Below, in pieces: positions 55,649-63,914 of a stretch of 64,000 nt of DNA (position 1 is its first letter; every line of letters starts with the position of its first letter). Made by a program: the position numbers and the translations under genes. The notes beneath the pieces were generated by a model. The model saw only the letters and a list, made by a program, of their open reading frames with translations, had not been told where the DNA came from and did no database searches. Source of the DNA: an uncultured bacterium (GTDB taxonomy: Bacteria; Planctomycetota; UBA1135; GCA-002686595); NCBI GenBank assembly GCA_937910685.1, contig CALEMP010000157.1, positions 1 to 64,000 on the forward strand, written 5' to 3'.

Positions 55649-56581
55649 ATGGCCATGCGTTCCTTCCAGCACACTGTTCCCGCCCGAGTGGGGCTGTTGG
55701 GCAATCCCAGCGACCTCTATGAAGGGACGGTGATTGGCTTTGCGCTTGCGGACTTTTCTGCCACGGTGAAGTTGGTCGAAGCCCACAGCGGCGGCGTGCA
55801 AGCTATGGGCCCGGCTGCAGAACTCTTGGGCGCGGCCTGGAAGCGCATCGAGCGGCGCTTGCCCGTGGATGCCCCCACGCCGCACTTTGCCTTGACCGCC
55901 GAAACGGGCATTCCCTTGCAGGTTGGCCTCTCAGGATCCAGCGCCATCGTGGTAGCGGCTCTCTGTGCCATGGAAGAGTGTCTCGGCCTGCATTCCACGC
56001 CATTCGAACTTGCAGAGGAAGCGCTGGCCGTGGAGACCGAGGAGTTGGGATTGTTAGCCGGTCCTCAGGACCGCGTGATCCAGGTCTATGGGGGCTTGCT
56101 TTGTATGGATTTTTCCAACCCGCGGAGCGCTGAGCGCTATCAGCAGTTGGACCCGGGGCTCTTGCCGCCCTTGCTGGTGGCTTGGAATCCAAATCCCGGC
56201 GAGGCGAGTGGGACTGCGCACCAACTTGTGTATGAGGCTTGGCAGGCTGGGGATGTGGCGACCCGTGCGGGCATGAGCGCCATTGGTGATCTTGCGCGGG
56301 ACGGATATGGCGCGTTGATCCAGCGGGATGCGGAGCGACTTGGGCAGTTGATCGACCGTAACTTTGACCATCGCCGGGAGCTGTTTGGCTTGGATTCAGC
56401 GGCCTCTGCGCCGGTGGAATTAGCCCGACAGGAAGGGGCAGCCGCTAAGTTTTGTGGTTCGGGGGGCGCAGTGGTTGCCCTGGCCCGGGACCAGGCGCAT
56501 CTGACTCGCCTAGGGCAAGCCTACGAGGCATTCGGATGGCACAGCGTTCGGCCGTGCGTGGCCCCTGCCTCGGCACGCTAG
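55649..56581 (+). CDS. GHMP-family sugar kinase (glucuronokinase-like)
   Basis: 310 residues (308 if the Met at 55655 is used). The start PARVGLLGNPSDLYEG is the motif of plant-type glucuronokinases and related GHMP kinases. The ATP-binding loop is LQVGLSGSSAIVVAALCAM (about residues 90-108) and the third motif is AKFCGSGGAVVALA near the end. It should phosphorylate the anomeric carbon of a sugar or uronic acid. The next gene, a nucleotidyltransferase, would turn the product into a nucleotide sugar, so the two may form a salvage route. Confidence 0.85.
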   Translation: MAMRSFQHTVPARVGLLGNPSDLYEGTVIGFALADFSATVKLVEAHSGGVQAMGPAAELLGAAWKRIERRLPVDAPTPHFALTAETGIPLQVGLSGSSAIVVAALCAMEECLGLHSTPFELAEEALAVETEELGLLAGPQDRVIQVYGGLLCMDFSNPRSAERYQQLDPGLLPPLLVAWNPNPGEASGTAHQLVYEAWQAGDVATRAGMSAIGDLARDGYGALIQRDAERLGQLIDRNFDHRRELFGLDSAASAPVELARQEGAAAKFCGSGGAVVALARDQAHLTRLGQAYEAFGWHSVRPCVAPASAR

Positions 56582-56606
56582 AATCTAGCCCCACGAGGAT
56601 CCTCCC

Positions 56607-57362
56607 CTGCGCGTCATATTTCTTGCCGCGGGTTTTGCCACCCGCCTCCATCCCCTGACCCTGAATCGGGCCAAGCCCTTGCTTGAAGTGGGTGGCCGCC
56701 CAGTCCTGTCGTGGATTTTGGACCGAGTGCTGCAAGCCACGGAACCTTCGCGCCTGGTGGTGGTGACCAACCATCGTTTTGCCCAAGACTTTCGCGACTG
56801 GGCCGACAGGACTCCGGCCCCCGTGCCCATCGAGGTGATCGACGATGGGACCGACAGCAACGAGACTCGACTGGGGGCAATTGGCGACATGGCCCTGGCC
56901 GTGGAAAAGATGGGCCCCAGTGAGGAGCCGATCTTGGTGATTGGTGGCGACAACCTCTTGGACTTTGATCTTCGGCCGCACCTGAACCAGTTTGATCCCA
57001 AACGCGGACCTATGTTGTTCGTGCGGACCCTTGAAGGGGTGGTTCCCCCCGGCCGCTACAGTGAGATCTGCCTGGACGAGAAGGACCAGGTTACTAGCTG
57101 CCGCGAAAAGCCCTCTGACCCCAAGAGCCCCCTCTCAGCCCTCTGCGTGTACGCTTTTTCTGCCACCTTGGCCGCGGACTTGGCCGCCTACTGCGCTCAA
57201 ACTGAGGAACAGGACGCCCCCGGCTGGTTCCTGGTGTGGCTCACCTCTCAAAGGACGGTCTTCGCCACGCGCGTGTCTGGGCCGTACTATGACATCGGCA
57301 GCTTGGAAACCTTCAATGCTGCCCGCAGCGCCTTTGAAGGCCGCACTCCATTGAAGCCATGA
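56607..57362 (+). CDS. Sugar-phosphate nucleotidyltransferase with CTG start
   Basis: 251 residues. The frame has no ATG, GTG or TTG before the first motif; CTG at 56607 directly precedes RVIFLAAGFATRLHPLTLNRAKPLLEV (shown by its ends), the nucleotide-binding signature that must be at the N-terminus. GAGG lies eight bases before this CTG. A GTG start further in (56679) would delete the active site. Later motifs are VIDDGTDSNETRLG, VIGGDNLLDFDL and a C-terminal YYDIGSLETFNAARSAF. It should join a sugar 1-phosphate, probably from the upstream kinase, to UTP or another NTP. The stop overlaps the next start (ATGA). Confidence 0.85.
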   Translation: MRVIFLAAGFATRLHPLTLNRAKPLLEVGGRPVLSWILDRVLQATEPSRLVVVTNHRFAQDFRDWADRTPAPVPIEVIDDGTDSNETRLGAIGDMALAVEKMGPSEEPILVIGGDNLLDFDLRPHLNQFDPKRGPMLFVRTLEGVVPPGRYSEICLDEKDQVTSCREKPSDPKSPLSALCVYAFSATLAADLAAYCAQTEEQDAPGWFLVWLTSQRTVFATRVSGPYYDIGSLETFNAARSAFEGRTPLKP

Positions 57363-58561
57363 CTCAATCCCCTGCCTGTCGTGTTGGTCTTGTCGGGACC
57401 GGTTTTCTGGCCCGTACGCGGGCCCGTTGTTATGGACAATTGCCCGGTGGTGGTGCGGTCCTGAAGGGGGTGACTTCGCGTGATACCGCAAACGCCCAGG
57501 AGTTTGCCAAGCAACACGGAGTAGAGCATGTGTCCGAGTCCTTTGAGGCCCTGATCGCTCGTGATGACATCGACCTGGTGGACCTTTGTGTGCCCAACCA
57601 CTTGCACCGGCCTTTTACCGAAGCTGCAGCCAAGGCCGGCATCGCGGTGGCATGCACGAAGCCGTTGACCGCCTATGTGGGCCAGGACTTGACCGAGCCC
57701 TTTGACGATGCGGATGTGTCCTCGGTAGATCCGCGCCAGATGGCCCGGGTCGCGATTCAAGATGCCAGCGCCATGGTGCAGGCTTGTCGCGACGCCAAGG
57801 TGCCCTTGCTGTATGGCGAGAACTGGATCCACGCTCCCTCGGTCCGGCGTGCCGAAGAACTGCTGAGTGCCCACAAAAGTCCGATCCTCGATATCCGGGG
57901 CTGGGAGTGTCACAACGGATCCCATTCGCCCTACTCCAAGCTTTGGAAGTACACCGGCGGCGGTTCTCTGGTGCGCCTCGCAGCTCATCCCATCGGAGCC
58001 ATGGTTTACCTCAAGGAGCGTGAGGGACTAGCGGCAACGGGAAAACCCATCCGCGCCCTATCCGTGATCGCAGACACGGCCAATCCCACCGCCTTGCTCG
58101 ATGGGCCAAGCTCCGTCGCCCAGGGTTGGGTTGATGTGGAGACCTGGGCCAGCGTTTCGATTGCTTTCAGTGATGGTTCACGCGGATTGGCCCTGGGTGC
58201 GGACACCATGGTGGGCGGAATGCAGAGCCGCTTGGTTGTGTTGACCGGCGATGGGCACCTTGAGTGCAACATTTCGCCCCACGACGCGCTTAAGGGTTTT
58301 GGTGCGGAAGCGCAGACCTTTGGGGACAGCTATGTGATGGAGAAAGCCGGCACCCACGCGGGTTGGAACACTTATCTACCCGACGAAGATCACTCCAGCG
58401 GACATACGAGCATGTGTGCGGACTTTGTGGCCGCAGTGCGGGAAAAACGCGAGGGTCGCTCATCCGGGGACCTAGGACTTGAGGTCACCCGCATCGTGTC
58501 CGCGGCCTACTGTTCAGCGGCGGAAGGCCGTCGCGTCACCCTCGACGAAATCACCCCATGA
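57359..58561 (+). CDS. Gfo/Idh/MocA-family oxidoreductase
   Basis: 400 residues, coupled to the previous gene (ATGA). NAD(P)-binding RVGLVGTGFLARTRARCY, then DDIDLVDLCVPNHLHRPF and the CTKPLTAY motif (the EKP lysine, about residue 101). The C-terminal substrate domain has GGSLVRLAAHPIGAMVYL, with a His at the usual catalytic place, and SMCADFVAAVREKREG near the end. It should oxidise or reduce a sugar or nucleotide sugar. Context with the kinase and the nucleotidyltransferase suggests sugar or uronate metabolism. Confidence 0.9.
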   Translation: MTQSPACRVGLVGTGFLARTRARCYGQLPGGGAVLKGVTSRDTANAQEFAKQHGVEHVSESFEALIARDDIDLVDLCVPNHLHRPFTEAAAKAGIAVACTKPLTAYVGQDLTEPFDDADVSSVDPRQMARVAIQDASAMVQACRDAKVPLLYGENWIHAPSVRRAEELLSAHKSPILDIRGWECHNGSHSPYSKLWKYTGGGSLVRLAAHPIGAMVYLKEREGLAATGKPIRALSVIADTANPTALLDGPSSVAQGWVDVETWASVSIAFSDGSRGLALGADTMVGGMQSRLVVLTGDGHLECNISPHDALKGFGAEAQTFGDSYVMEKAGTHAGWNTYLPDEDHSSGHTSMCADFVAAVREKREGRSSGDLGLEVTRIVSAAYCSAAEGRRVTLDEITP

Positions 58562-58938
58562 GACTTCTTTGCATCTTCACCGTCCTGGTGTTCAGCTCGT
58601 GCCTTACGCCAGTCACCGAACGGGCGGTGCACCCGGGCATGATTCACACGGTCGCCTTCACCTTGGCAGAAGGGGAAGAGGCAGGCGCTGCTGATCTCGT
58701 GGGCGAACTCGAGCGCGAGTTGACGCCCCTGCCGGGAGTCGTGGCGCTCTATGCGGGCCTGCGTGCGGAACAATACACGCGTCCAACCAACAGCCAGAAA
58801 TTTCAGGTGCTCTTGGTCGTGGTCTTTCGAGATACCCGCGCGCACGACGAATACGAGATACACCCAATCCACCGTCGATTGGTGGAGCGTTGGACGCCGA
58901 AACTGGCCGGGATCGTGATCTTGGACGCGGTCCGCTAG
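58558..58938 (+). CDS. Dabb (stress-responsive alpha-beta barrel) lipoprotein
   Basis: 126 residues. A lipoprotein signal is likely (LLCIFTVLVFSSC). The rest is one Dabb ferredoxin-like unit: GMIHTVAFTLAEGEE, then LPGVVALYAGLRAEQY, FQVLLVVVFRDTRAHDEYEIHP (given here in two parts) and LAGIVILDAVR. Dabb proteins dimerise into barrels; enzyme activity is rare. The ATGA overlap with the previous gene indicates joint translation. It converges on transaldolase two bases apart. Confidence 0.85.
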   Translation: MRLLCIFTVLVFSSCLTPVTERAVHPGMIHTVAFTLAEGEEAGAADLVGELERELTPLPGVVALYAGLRAEQYTRPTNSQKFQVLLVVVFRDTRAHDEYEIHPIHRRLVERWTPKLAGIVILDAVR

Positions 58939-58940
58939 GC

Positions 58941-60074
58941 TCAGGCCTCGACTTTATTGCCCCGCCGTTGCTCGACGGTTTCAATCAGTCGCCCATAGGC
59001 GTCAATAAAGGACTGGACGCCCCCGGCCAAAAGGCCCTTCGTGATCCCGTCGAGGTCCACGCCCACTTCCGGTAGGGCGGCAAGCACCGTGCGTGCCCCA
59101 TCCAGGTCCTCTTCCAGGGACGCGCGCGGCCGACCATGGTCGCGGAAAGCATCGAGAGTTGCGGCGGGGATCGTGTTCACGGTGTTTTCGCCCACGAGCT
59201 CTTCCACATAGAGCACATCGCAGAAGGAGGGGTCCTTGGTGGAGGTCGATGCCCACAGGAGTCGCTGCTGAACCGCGCCTTGGGCTGCGAGGGCTTCCCA
59301 GCGCTCGCCCGTGAAGATCGATTTAGAGCGCGCATAGGTCACTCGCGCGTTGGCGATCGCCGCTTTGCCGATCAAACCCTGGAGCAGCGCACGGTCCTTC
59401 GGTCCGTTGCTCTTTTCCAGTTGCTCGCGCAGGACCGCGTCCACCTTGGCATCGATGCGGCTGATGAAGAAGCTCGCGACGCTGCGCACATGAGCCGGGC
59501 TTTCGCCTTTGGCTACACGTTGTTCGAGGCCGCTAATGAAGGCCTCTGTGACTCGCTCGTACATCTCGAGGGAGAACAGCAGGGTGACGTTCACATGGAT
59601 TCCTTCGGCGATCAGAATTTGGATCGCGGGAAGGCCCTCTTCCGTTGCGGGCACCTTGATCATCAAGTTGGGCCGCTGAACGAGACCGTGCAGTCGGCGC
59701 GCCGCCAAGAGCGTGCCGTCGGTATCGTTGGCCAGCAGAGGCGAAACCTCAAGGCTGACGAAACCATCGTTGCCTTTGGTCTTGAGGTAAACACCATGGA
59801 GCGCATCGCAAGCCGCTTGGATGTCGCGGATGGCGAGGGTCTCGTAGATTCCCTCCGCGTTCGAACCGGGCACGTCGAGTTCCCGAAGGGTCTCGTCGTA
59901 ATCGTTGCTCTTGGCAATGGCGGCCTCGAAAATAGAAGGGTTTGAGGTCACACCCTGGACGCCGTCTTGCTCGATGAGGCGAGCCAGATCGCCGGATTCA
60001 ATCAGACTGCGGCAAATGAAGTCGAACCAGACGCTTTGGCCTTGTTCGGAGAGGCCAAGAAGGGGGTTTTTCAT
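58941..60074 (-). CDS. tal: Transaldolase
   Basis: 377 residues from the Met of MKNPLLGLSEQGQSVWFDFI, the usual transaldolase start; an upstream Met adds ten residues of PPTFFPIPP type. Hallmarks are IEQDGVQGVTSNPSIFEAAI (about residues 33-52), the Schiff-base lysine in PNLMIKVPATEEG (about 141), VNVTLLFSLEMYE, and VASFFISRIDAKVD. It moves a dihydroxyacetone unit between pentose-phosphate sugars. The length fits the long bacterial transaldolase group often fused or paired with Pgi. No Pgi domain is present here. Confidence 0.95.
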   Translation of the reverse strand: MKNPLLGLSEQGQSVWFDFICRSLIESGDLARLIEQDGVQGVTSNPSIFEAAIAKSNDYDETLRELDVPGSNAEGIYETLAIRDIQAACDALHGVYLKTKGNDGFVSLEVSPLLANDTDGTLLAARRLHGLVQRPNLMIKVPATEEGLPAIQILIAEGIHVNVTLLFSLEMYERVTEAFISGLEQRVAKGESPAHVRSVASFFISRIDAKVDAVLREQLEKSNGPKDRALLQGLIGKAAIANARVTYARSKSIFTGERWEALAAQGAVQQRLLWASTSTKDPSFCDVLYVEELVGENTVNTIPAATLDAFRDHGRPRASLEEDLDGARTVLAALPEVGVDLDGITKGLLAGGVQSFIDAYGRLIETVEQRRGNKVEA

Positions 60075-60159
60075 TGGGGGGATCGGGAAAAAGGTTGGGG
60101 GCATGATAACGACTGGACAATGCTTGTCGTAGAGGTCTTGGGTTAGCCATTCTGTTCCG

Positions 60160-61347
60160 ATGGCACGCCCCTACGATCTGATCCTGTACGGAGCCACGGG
60201 CTTCACCGGCCGGCGCATGGCCTGGGCCCTCAAGGGCCTCTCCCTGCCCTATTCCTGGGCGATTGCCGGGCGCGACCCGGTCCGCCTCAAGGCCTTGGCG
60301 GCCGAGCTGGGGGTCCCCTGGCATGTGGCCGATGCCCAGGATAAGCCCGCCCTGGCGGACCTGGCAAAACAGGCCCGGGTGATCACCAGCACCGCCGGGC
60401 CCTTTGCCCTGTACTCCGACAATCTGGTCCAGGCCTGTGCGGCCGAGGGGACCCACTGGTGTGACCTGACCGGGGAAACTGCCTGGGTCAGGCGGCTCAT
60501 CGATCGGCATCACGATGAAGCTGTGCGGCGTGGGACGCGTATCGTCCCGCTTTGTGGGTTTGATTCCATACCGAGCGATACAGCCGTGGATCGCTTGACC
60601 CGCGAAGCTCAGCAGCGCTGGGGCGAGGATCTGGCGCGGGTTGATGTGCGTTGGCGGCTGCGGGGCGGATTGAATGGCGGCACTATGGCTTCGGCCCGGG
60701 CGATTGGTGAGTCCGGTGACTGGCGAGTGATGGGGGATGCGGGGATCTTGACTCCCCATGAATCCCTAGACAAGGAACAGCGTACGCGCCTGCGCGACGC
60801 CAACCGGCCTTGGCGCGACCAATCATCCAATCATTGGCTTGTGCCCTTCATCATGGGTCCGGTAGATGTGCGTGTGGTCCGTCGCACGAGGTCCTTGTTG
60901 GGATTAGATCCCCTCGCCATTCTGCAAAGGGAAGGGCAGGACTTGGGTGGAGGGTGGCTGCGTGCGAGCATGGCTACACTAATGCTAGGCGTCTTCGGCG
61001 CCTTGCTCTTGAGCCGCCCTGGCCGATTTATTGTGCGCATGATCACCCCTGCCCCCGGTAAGGGACCCAGTGAAGAGAGCATCCAGAATGGGCGCACACG
61101 CGCGACATTTGACGCGGAAACAACAGGGGGCAAGCGCTTGGTCCTAGAGCTCGACGCTAAGGGGGATGCGGGCAACTTGGTCACGGTGCGCTGCCTGCTC
61201 GAAGCGACCCTGATGCTGCTGGAGGGCGCGGGCCCGGGGGAGGGCGGGGTGATGACTCCGGTGGCTGCCTTTGGACCGGAACTGCTCGATCGTTTGATCG
61301 CAACGGGCGAGTACCAGGTGCGGGTTTCCGTGCCAAATATGGGCTAG
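60160..61347 (+). CDS. Saccharopine dehydrogenase-like / trans-acting enoyl reductase-like oxidoreductase
   Basis: 395 residues. The N-terminal NAD(P)-binding fold starts YDLILYGATGFTGRRMAWAL and continues VITSTAGPFALYSDNLVQAC and GTHWCDLTGET, a signature of the eukaryotic SCCPDH / mycobacterial Rv2449c group. CGFDSIPSDTAVDRL follows. A hydrophobic stretch (LMLGVFGALLLSRPGRFIV, around residue 275) fits the lipid-linked members of the family. The reaction is unknown; lipid or polyketide reduction is the nearest known role. Confidence 0.88.
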   Translation: MARPYDLILYGATGFTGRRMAWALKGLSLPYSWAIAGRDPVRLKALAAELGVPWHVADAQDKPALADLAKQARVITSTAGPFALYSDNLVQACAAEGTHWCDLTGETAWVRRLIDRHHDEAVRRGTRIVPLCGFDSIPSDTAVDRLTREAQQRWGEDLARVDVRWRLRGGLNGGTMASARAIGESGDWRVMGDAGILTPHESLDKEQRTRLRDANRPWRDQSSNHWLVPFIMGPVDVRVVRRTRSLLGLDPLAILQREGQDLGGGWLRASMATLMLGVFGALLLSRPGRFIVRMITPAPGKGPSEESIQNGRTRATFDAETTGGKRLVLELDAKGDAGNLVTVRCLLEATLMLLEGAGPGEGGVMTPVAAFGPELLDRLIATGEYQVRVSVPNMG

Positions 61348-61467
61348 GGGCCCCTGGGCGGCGCCTAGGGGGTCTTGGGAGATCCTTCTGGGCTGGAACA
61401 TCTCAAGTAGGGGCAAGGGTTGGGCCGACTCAGATAGGGCACCAGTGCCTTACCTCTGAGCTTTATC
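61348..61467. other. Short intergenic region
   Basis: 120 bases. CTAGGGGCCCCTGGG and a second CCTAGGGGG form overlapping inverted repeats right after the previous stop; otherwise no signal seen. Confidence 0.3.
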
Positions 61468-61668
61468 ATGCCCGAAACCCCCCGACCCATCCTGCGAGCT
61501 GCTTTTCTGTTGATCTTCAGCGCTATCGCATTAGCCATCCTTCCCATGGCCTGCGTCGAACAAAACGATGATCCGGGCGGCGGCAGCGGCGGTGGCGGCG
61601 GCTCCGACGGTGGGCAACAAGACCCTCCTACAGGTGGCATTTCCTTCAGCATTTCAGGAGACGCCTGA
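61468..61668 (+). CDS. Small Gly-rich lipoprotein-like protein
   Basis: 66 residues. One membrane-like segment (AAFLLIFSAIALAILPMAC) ends in a cysteine with a lipobox-like LPMAC. The mature part is a low-complexity Gly/Ser/Asp/Gln segment followed by GGISFSISGDA. The TGA stop shares bases with the ATG of the next gene (TGATG), so they are translated together. Family not recognised; it may anchor or guard the larger secreted protein. Confidence 0.6.
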   Translation: MPETPRPILRAAFLLIFSAIALAILPMACVEQNDDPGGGSGGGGGSDGGQQDPPTGGISFSISGDA

Positions 61669-63365
61669 TGGGTTTGCTTCAGCGACTGGCGCCTCTTGCG
61701 CTCTTGACTCCGGGACTTTTGGCCCAGACCACACCCAGTGACTTTCTGGTGCGTGTGCACACGGTGGAAGTTTCCCAGGACGGCCTGGTTTGGTTAGAGG
61801 CCTTTTCGCCCCCGGGCGGTCACCTCGTAGACATCGTGGGTACAGGTGTTCAGAATCTCGGCCAAGGGGATTTGCCGGTGGGGATTTATCCCTCGGTGCG
61901 CGTGTCCTTGAGCGCAATCATGCAGATCGAAACCGATGACCCCTGTGGCGGCGGCACGATCATTGACCTTGTGGATTGGACCGGCCATGAGATGGTTGAT
62001 CCCGATGGTGATGGTCGGTGGGACGTTTACTTCTCAACCCCGGCCTATGGGGGAACGAACAGTGCCAGCGGCAATCTGACCCATCCGTTGATGCTCGACC
62101 AACCGATTCAGGTGGAAGAGGCCAAGGTCGCACCGCTGCGGATGATTCTTGGTATCACGGGGAACGTGCGTTGCGAACAAGGGCAGATGGTGATGGATCC
62201 CCCTCGCGTGCAATTGTCCTTGCTCGAAGATGGCTCCACCAGTCAGATCAGTGGGACTACCTATCAGATCACCGGCATGCACCTGAAACATGCAGCCGGC
62301 GGACCAGAAATTTCGACTTTCAAGGGCGAAGGCACCTTGCACGGGGATGGGCGTTGGACCTCAGACCTGATGCAATGGCGCGACCTGGACCTGGTCAGTG
62401 GCGACAATCAATTCGGGGCCCAGCCCTGGAGCGGATGGTGGTCCGCCTTGCCTGACGGTGGACTGTGGATGACGCGCTCAGGTGTGCCCGAGTCCATCAC
62501 CGGTTGGGTGCGCACTGGCGGAGGAGCTTTTTCCGTGGCCAGCACTGGAGGCGGTGATGAGGCTTTCTTGATGTGGGGCCTGCGCAAGGGACCTCCCGCC
62601 AACGAGCACCCCTTCACTTCACCCCACCGCATCGTTGTTCACGACTTTGACATCCAGGCAACCGAGTCCAATCCCCTGGTGGCGGACTTGAGCACCTCGC
62701 GCCTGTTCGGCCGCTTTATAGGTGACCTGGGCTTGGCCCACTTTGACTATACGGCCCAACGCAACCGCATGAACATCAAGGATTGGATCGGTGGTTCCAC
62801 CGGCGCACCCATGATCGACATCGATTGGTTGCCCCTCAGTCAAGGTCTGGCCTATTCGGTGGCTCCGGGAACTTCGAGGGTCAGCCTGACCTTGCTCGAT
62901 TTGTCTTCTTACTATGCTGGTTGGCTCGGGCCCAATTCCGATGTGGGCATCTTGGATCGCCGGGATTTGCCGGCCAATCGTCAAGGCCTTGCGATCACCA
63001 TGCGCATCGGCGGAGGCATGGACAATGCATCTGTTCAAGGCCGTTCCTATAAGGGCGCCTTTGTGGCCGACAACGTGCTGGACTATGAACTGAGCGTCTT
63101 GTCCGGCAAGGTGGAATTGCACTTTGTGACCCCCACGTCGTGCCTCTGGATTCAAACGTCCACCGGTGTCGACGGATTCAGCCGCGTGAATACGGCCGGA
63201 ACCTATGCGGTTTGGGACGAGGGCCGGGTGGTCCTCAATATGGTCGACGGCCGCACCTTCGAAGGCCAGGTGGACCCCGGTCGCAACACCCTTTCCATCA
63301 CATCCAGCGAAGACGGAGTGCAGGGATCAGAGGATCGCTTGATTGGTCTTCTGGTGCGCAGCTAG
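61668..63365 (+). CDS. Secreted hypothetical protein, 565 residues
   Basis: 565 residues with a signal peptide (LLQRLAPLALLTPGLLAQ). The mature chain starts SDFLVRVHTVEVSQDGLVWL and is rich in beta-strand patterns, Gly and Asp; a VDPDGDGRWDVYFS segment near residue 110 could bind calcium. No catalytic motif was recognised. A DIVGTGVQNLGQGDLPVGIYPSV region resembles a lipocalin-like or carbohydrate-binding fold only loosely. Coupling to the small lipoprotein suggests a shared job at the outside of the cell. The TAG stop forms a CTAG shared with the end of the sulfatase remnant on the other strand. Confidence 0.75.
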   Translation: MGLLQRLAPLALLTPGLLAQTTPSDFLVRVHTVEVSQDGLVWLEAFSPPGGHLVDIVGTGVQNLGQGDLPVGIYPSVRVSLSAIMQIETDDPCGGGTIIDLVDWTGHEMVDPDGDGRWDVYFSTPAYGGTNSASGNLTHPLMLDQPIQVEEAKVAPLRMILGITGNVRCEQGQMVMDPPRVQLSLLEDGSTSQISGTTYQITGMHLKHAAGGPEISTFKGEGTLHGDGRWTSDLMQWRDLDLVSGDNQFGAQPWSGWWSALPDGGLWMTRSGVPESITGWVRTGGGAFSVASTGGGDEAFLMWGLRKGPPANEHPFTSPHRIVVHDFDIQATESNPLVADLSTSRLFGRFIGDLGLAHFDYTAQRNRMNIKDWIGGSTGAPMIDIDWLPLSQGLAYSVAPGTSRVSLTLLDLSSYYAGWLGPNSDVGILDRRDLPANRQGLAITMRIGGGMDNASVQGRSYKGAFVADNVLDYELSVLSGKVELHFVTPTSCLWIQTSTGVDGFSRVNTAGTYAVWDEGRVVLNMVDGRTFEGQVDPGRNTLSITSSEDGVQGSEDRLIGLLVRS

Positions 63366-63643
63366 GCTCGCGGAAAATGACGGGTAGCTAGGGCGTCGAG
63401 GTCGGGGGTCTTGTAGAAGTCCGGGCTCATGTAGCTCGTGTCACACCAACTTCAGTCGTCGAGGTAGATGCACAGGATTTTCGGTGATTCGTCGGCGACC
63501 GCGAGCCGCGCCAGCGAGGGGAGCAGCCACCCTGGCCGGTGTCGAGTGAGTCGAGGAGTTTGCTGGACTCAGAGTGTGAGTGCTCGGCGTGAGGGCGCCG
63601 CGGCGCAGAAAGCGGCGAGGAGAAGTGTCAAGGAGTACAAGCT
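63362..63643 (-). pseudogene. Decayed sulfatase N-terminus
   Basis: One minus-strand frame reads a hydrophobic signal-like segment (SLYSLTLLLAAFCAAAP), a TGA at 63571-63569, then PSLARLAVADESPKILCIYLDD, a TGA at 63454-63452, then SWCDTSYMSPDFYKTPDLDA and LATRHF up to a TAG. The pattern ILxIxxDDxSW...TSxM...DFYxTPxLDxLA is the first metal-binding region of arylsulfatases, in the version common in planctomycetes. Two in-frame stops, no start codon, and loss of everything after about 95 codons show it is dead. No active-site C/SxPxR region is present. Confidence 0.7.
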
Positions 63644-63914
63644 TGGATGTTTGACTGGGATGAGTCCCTGCTTGAAGAAGGTGGTGTGGGGCAATCCGAG
63701 GCCTCGCCAGCACCTCTAAAACCAGGTGTTTGAGTTCACACGATCTTCAGGGCCATAGGTCTGGAGAATCAGCGTGGGGCTACCTAATAGGAATCCAAAG
63801 GGGTAAATACCCCTCCCGGGAGGCTCAGGGGCGCATCTGGAGCCTCAATTCAAGACAAGGGCTCACTTGGTCGATGTTTAGGGGGGCGCCCCTAAAGACC
63901 CCAAACCTATTCCT
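63366..63914. other. Region between the secreted protein gene and the last gene
   Basis: 549 bases. The left half is the sulfatase remnant. The right half (63644-63914) has no convincing gene; it holds two inverted repeats, GGGGTA-AA-TACCCC at 63800-63813 and TTTAGGGG-GGCG-CCCCTAAA at 63877-63896, upstream of the next start. Confidence 0.5.
63877..63896. promoter_or_regulatory. Inverted repeat 18 bases before the last gene
   Basis: TTTAGGGG and CCCCTAAA flank a four-base GGCG centre. It may be an operator or a hairpin. A related GGGGTA/TACCCC repeat lies about 70 bases upstream. Confidence 0.4.

Noticed and set aside
63441-63713. Minus-strand frame of 90 residues
   Set aside because: It runs over the sulfatase remnant in a different frame; the sulfatase-like reading is in the neighbouring frame, and this one is Arg/Ser/Pro-rich without motifs.
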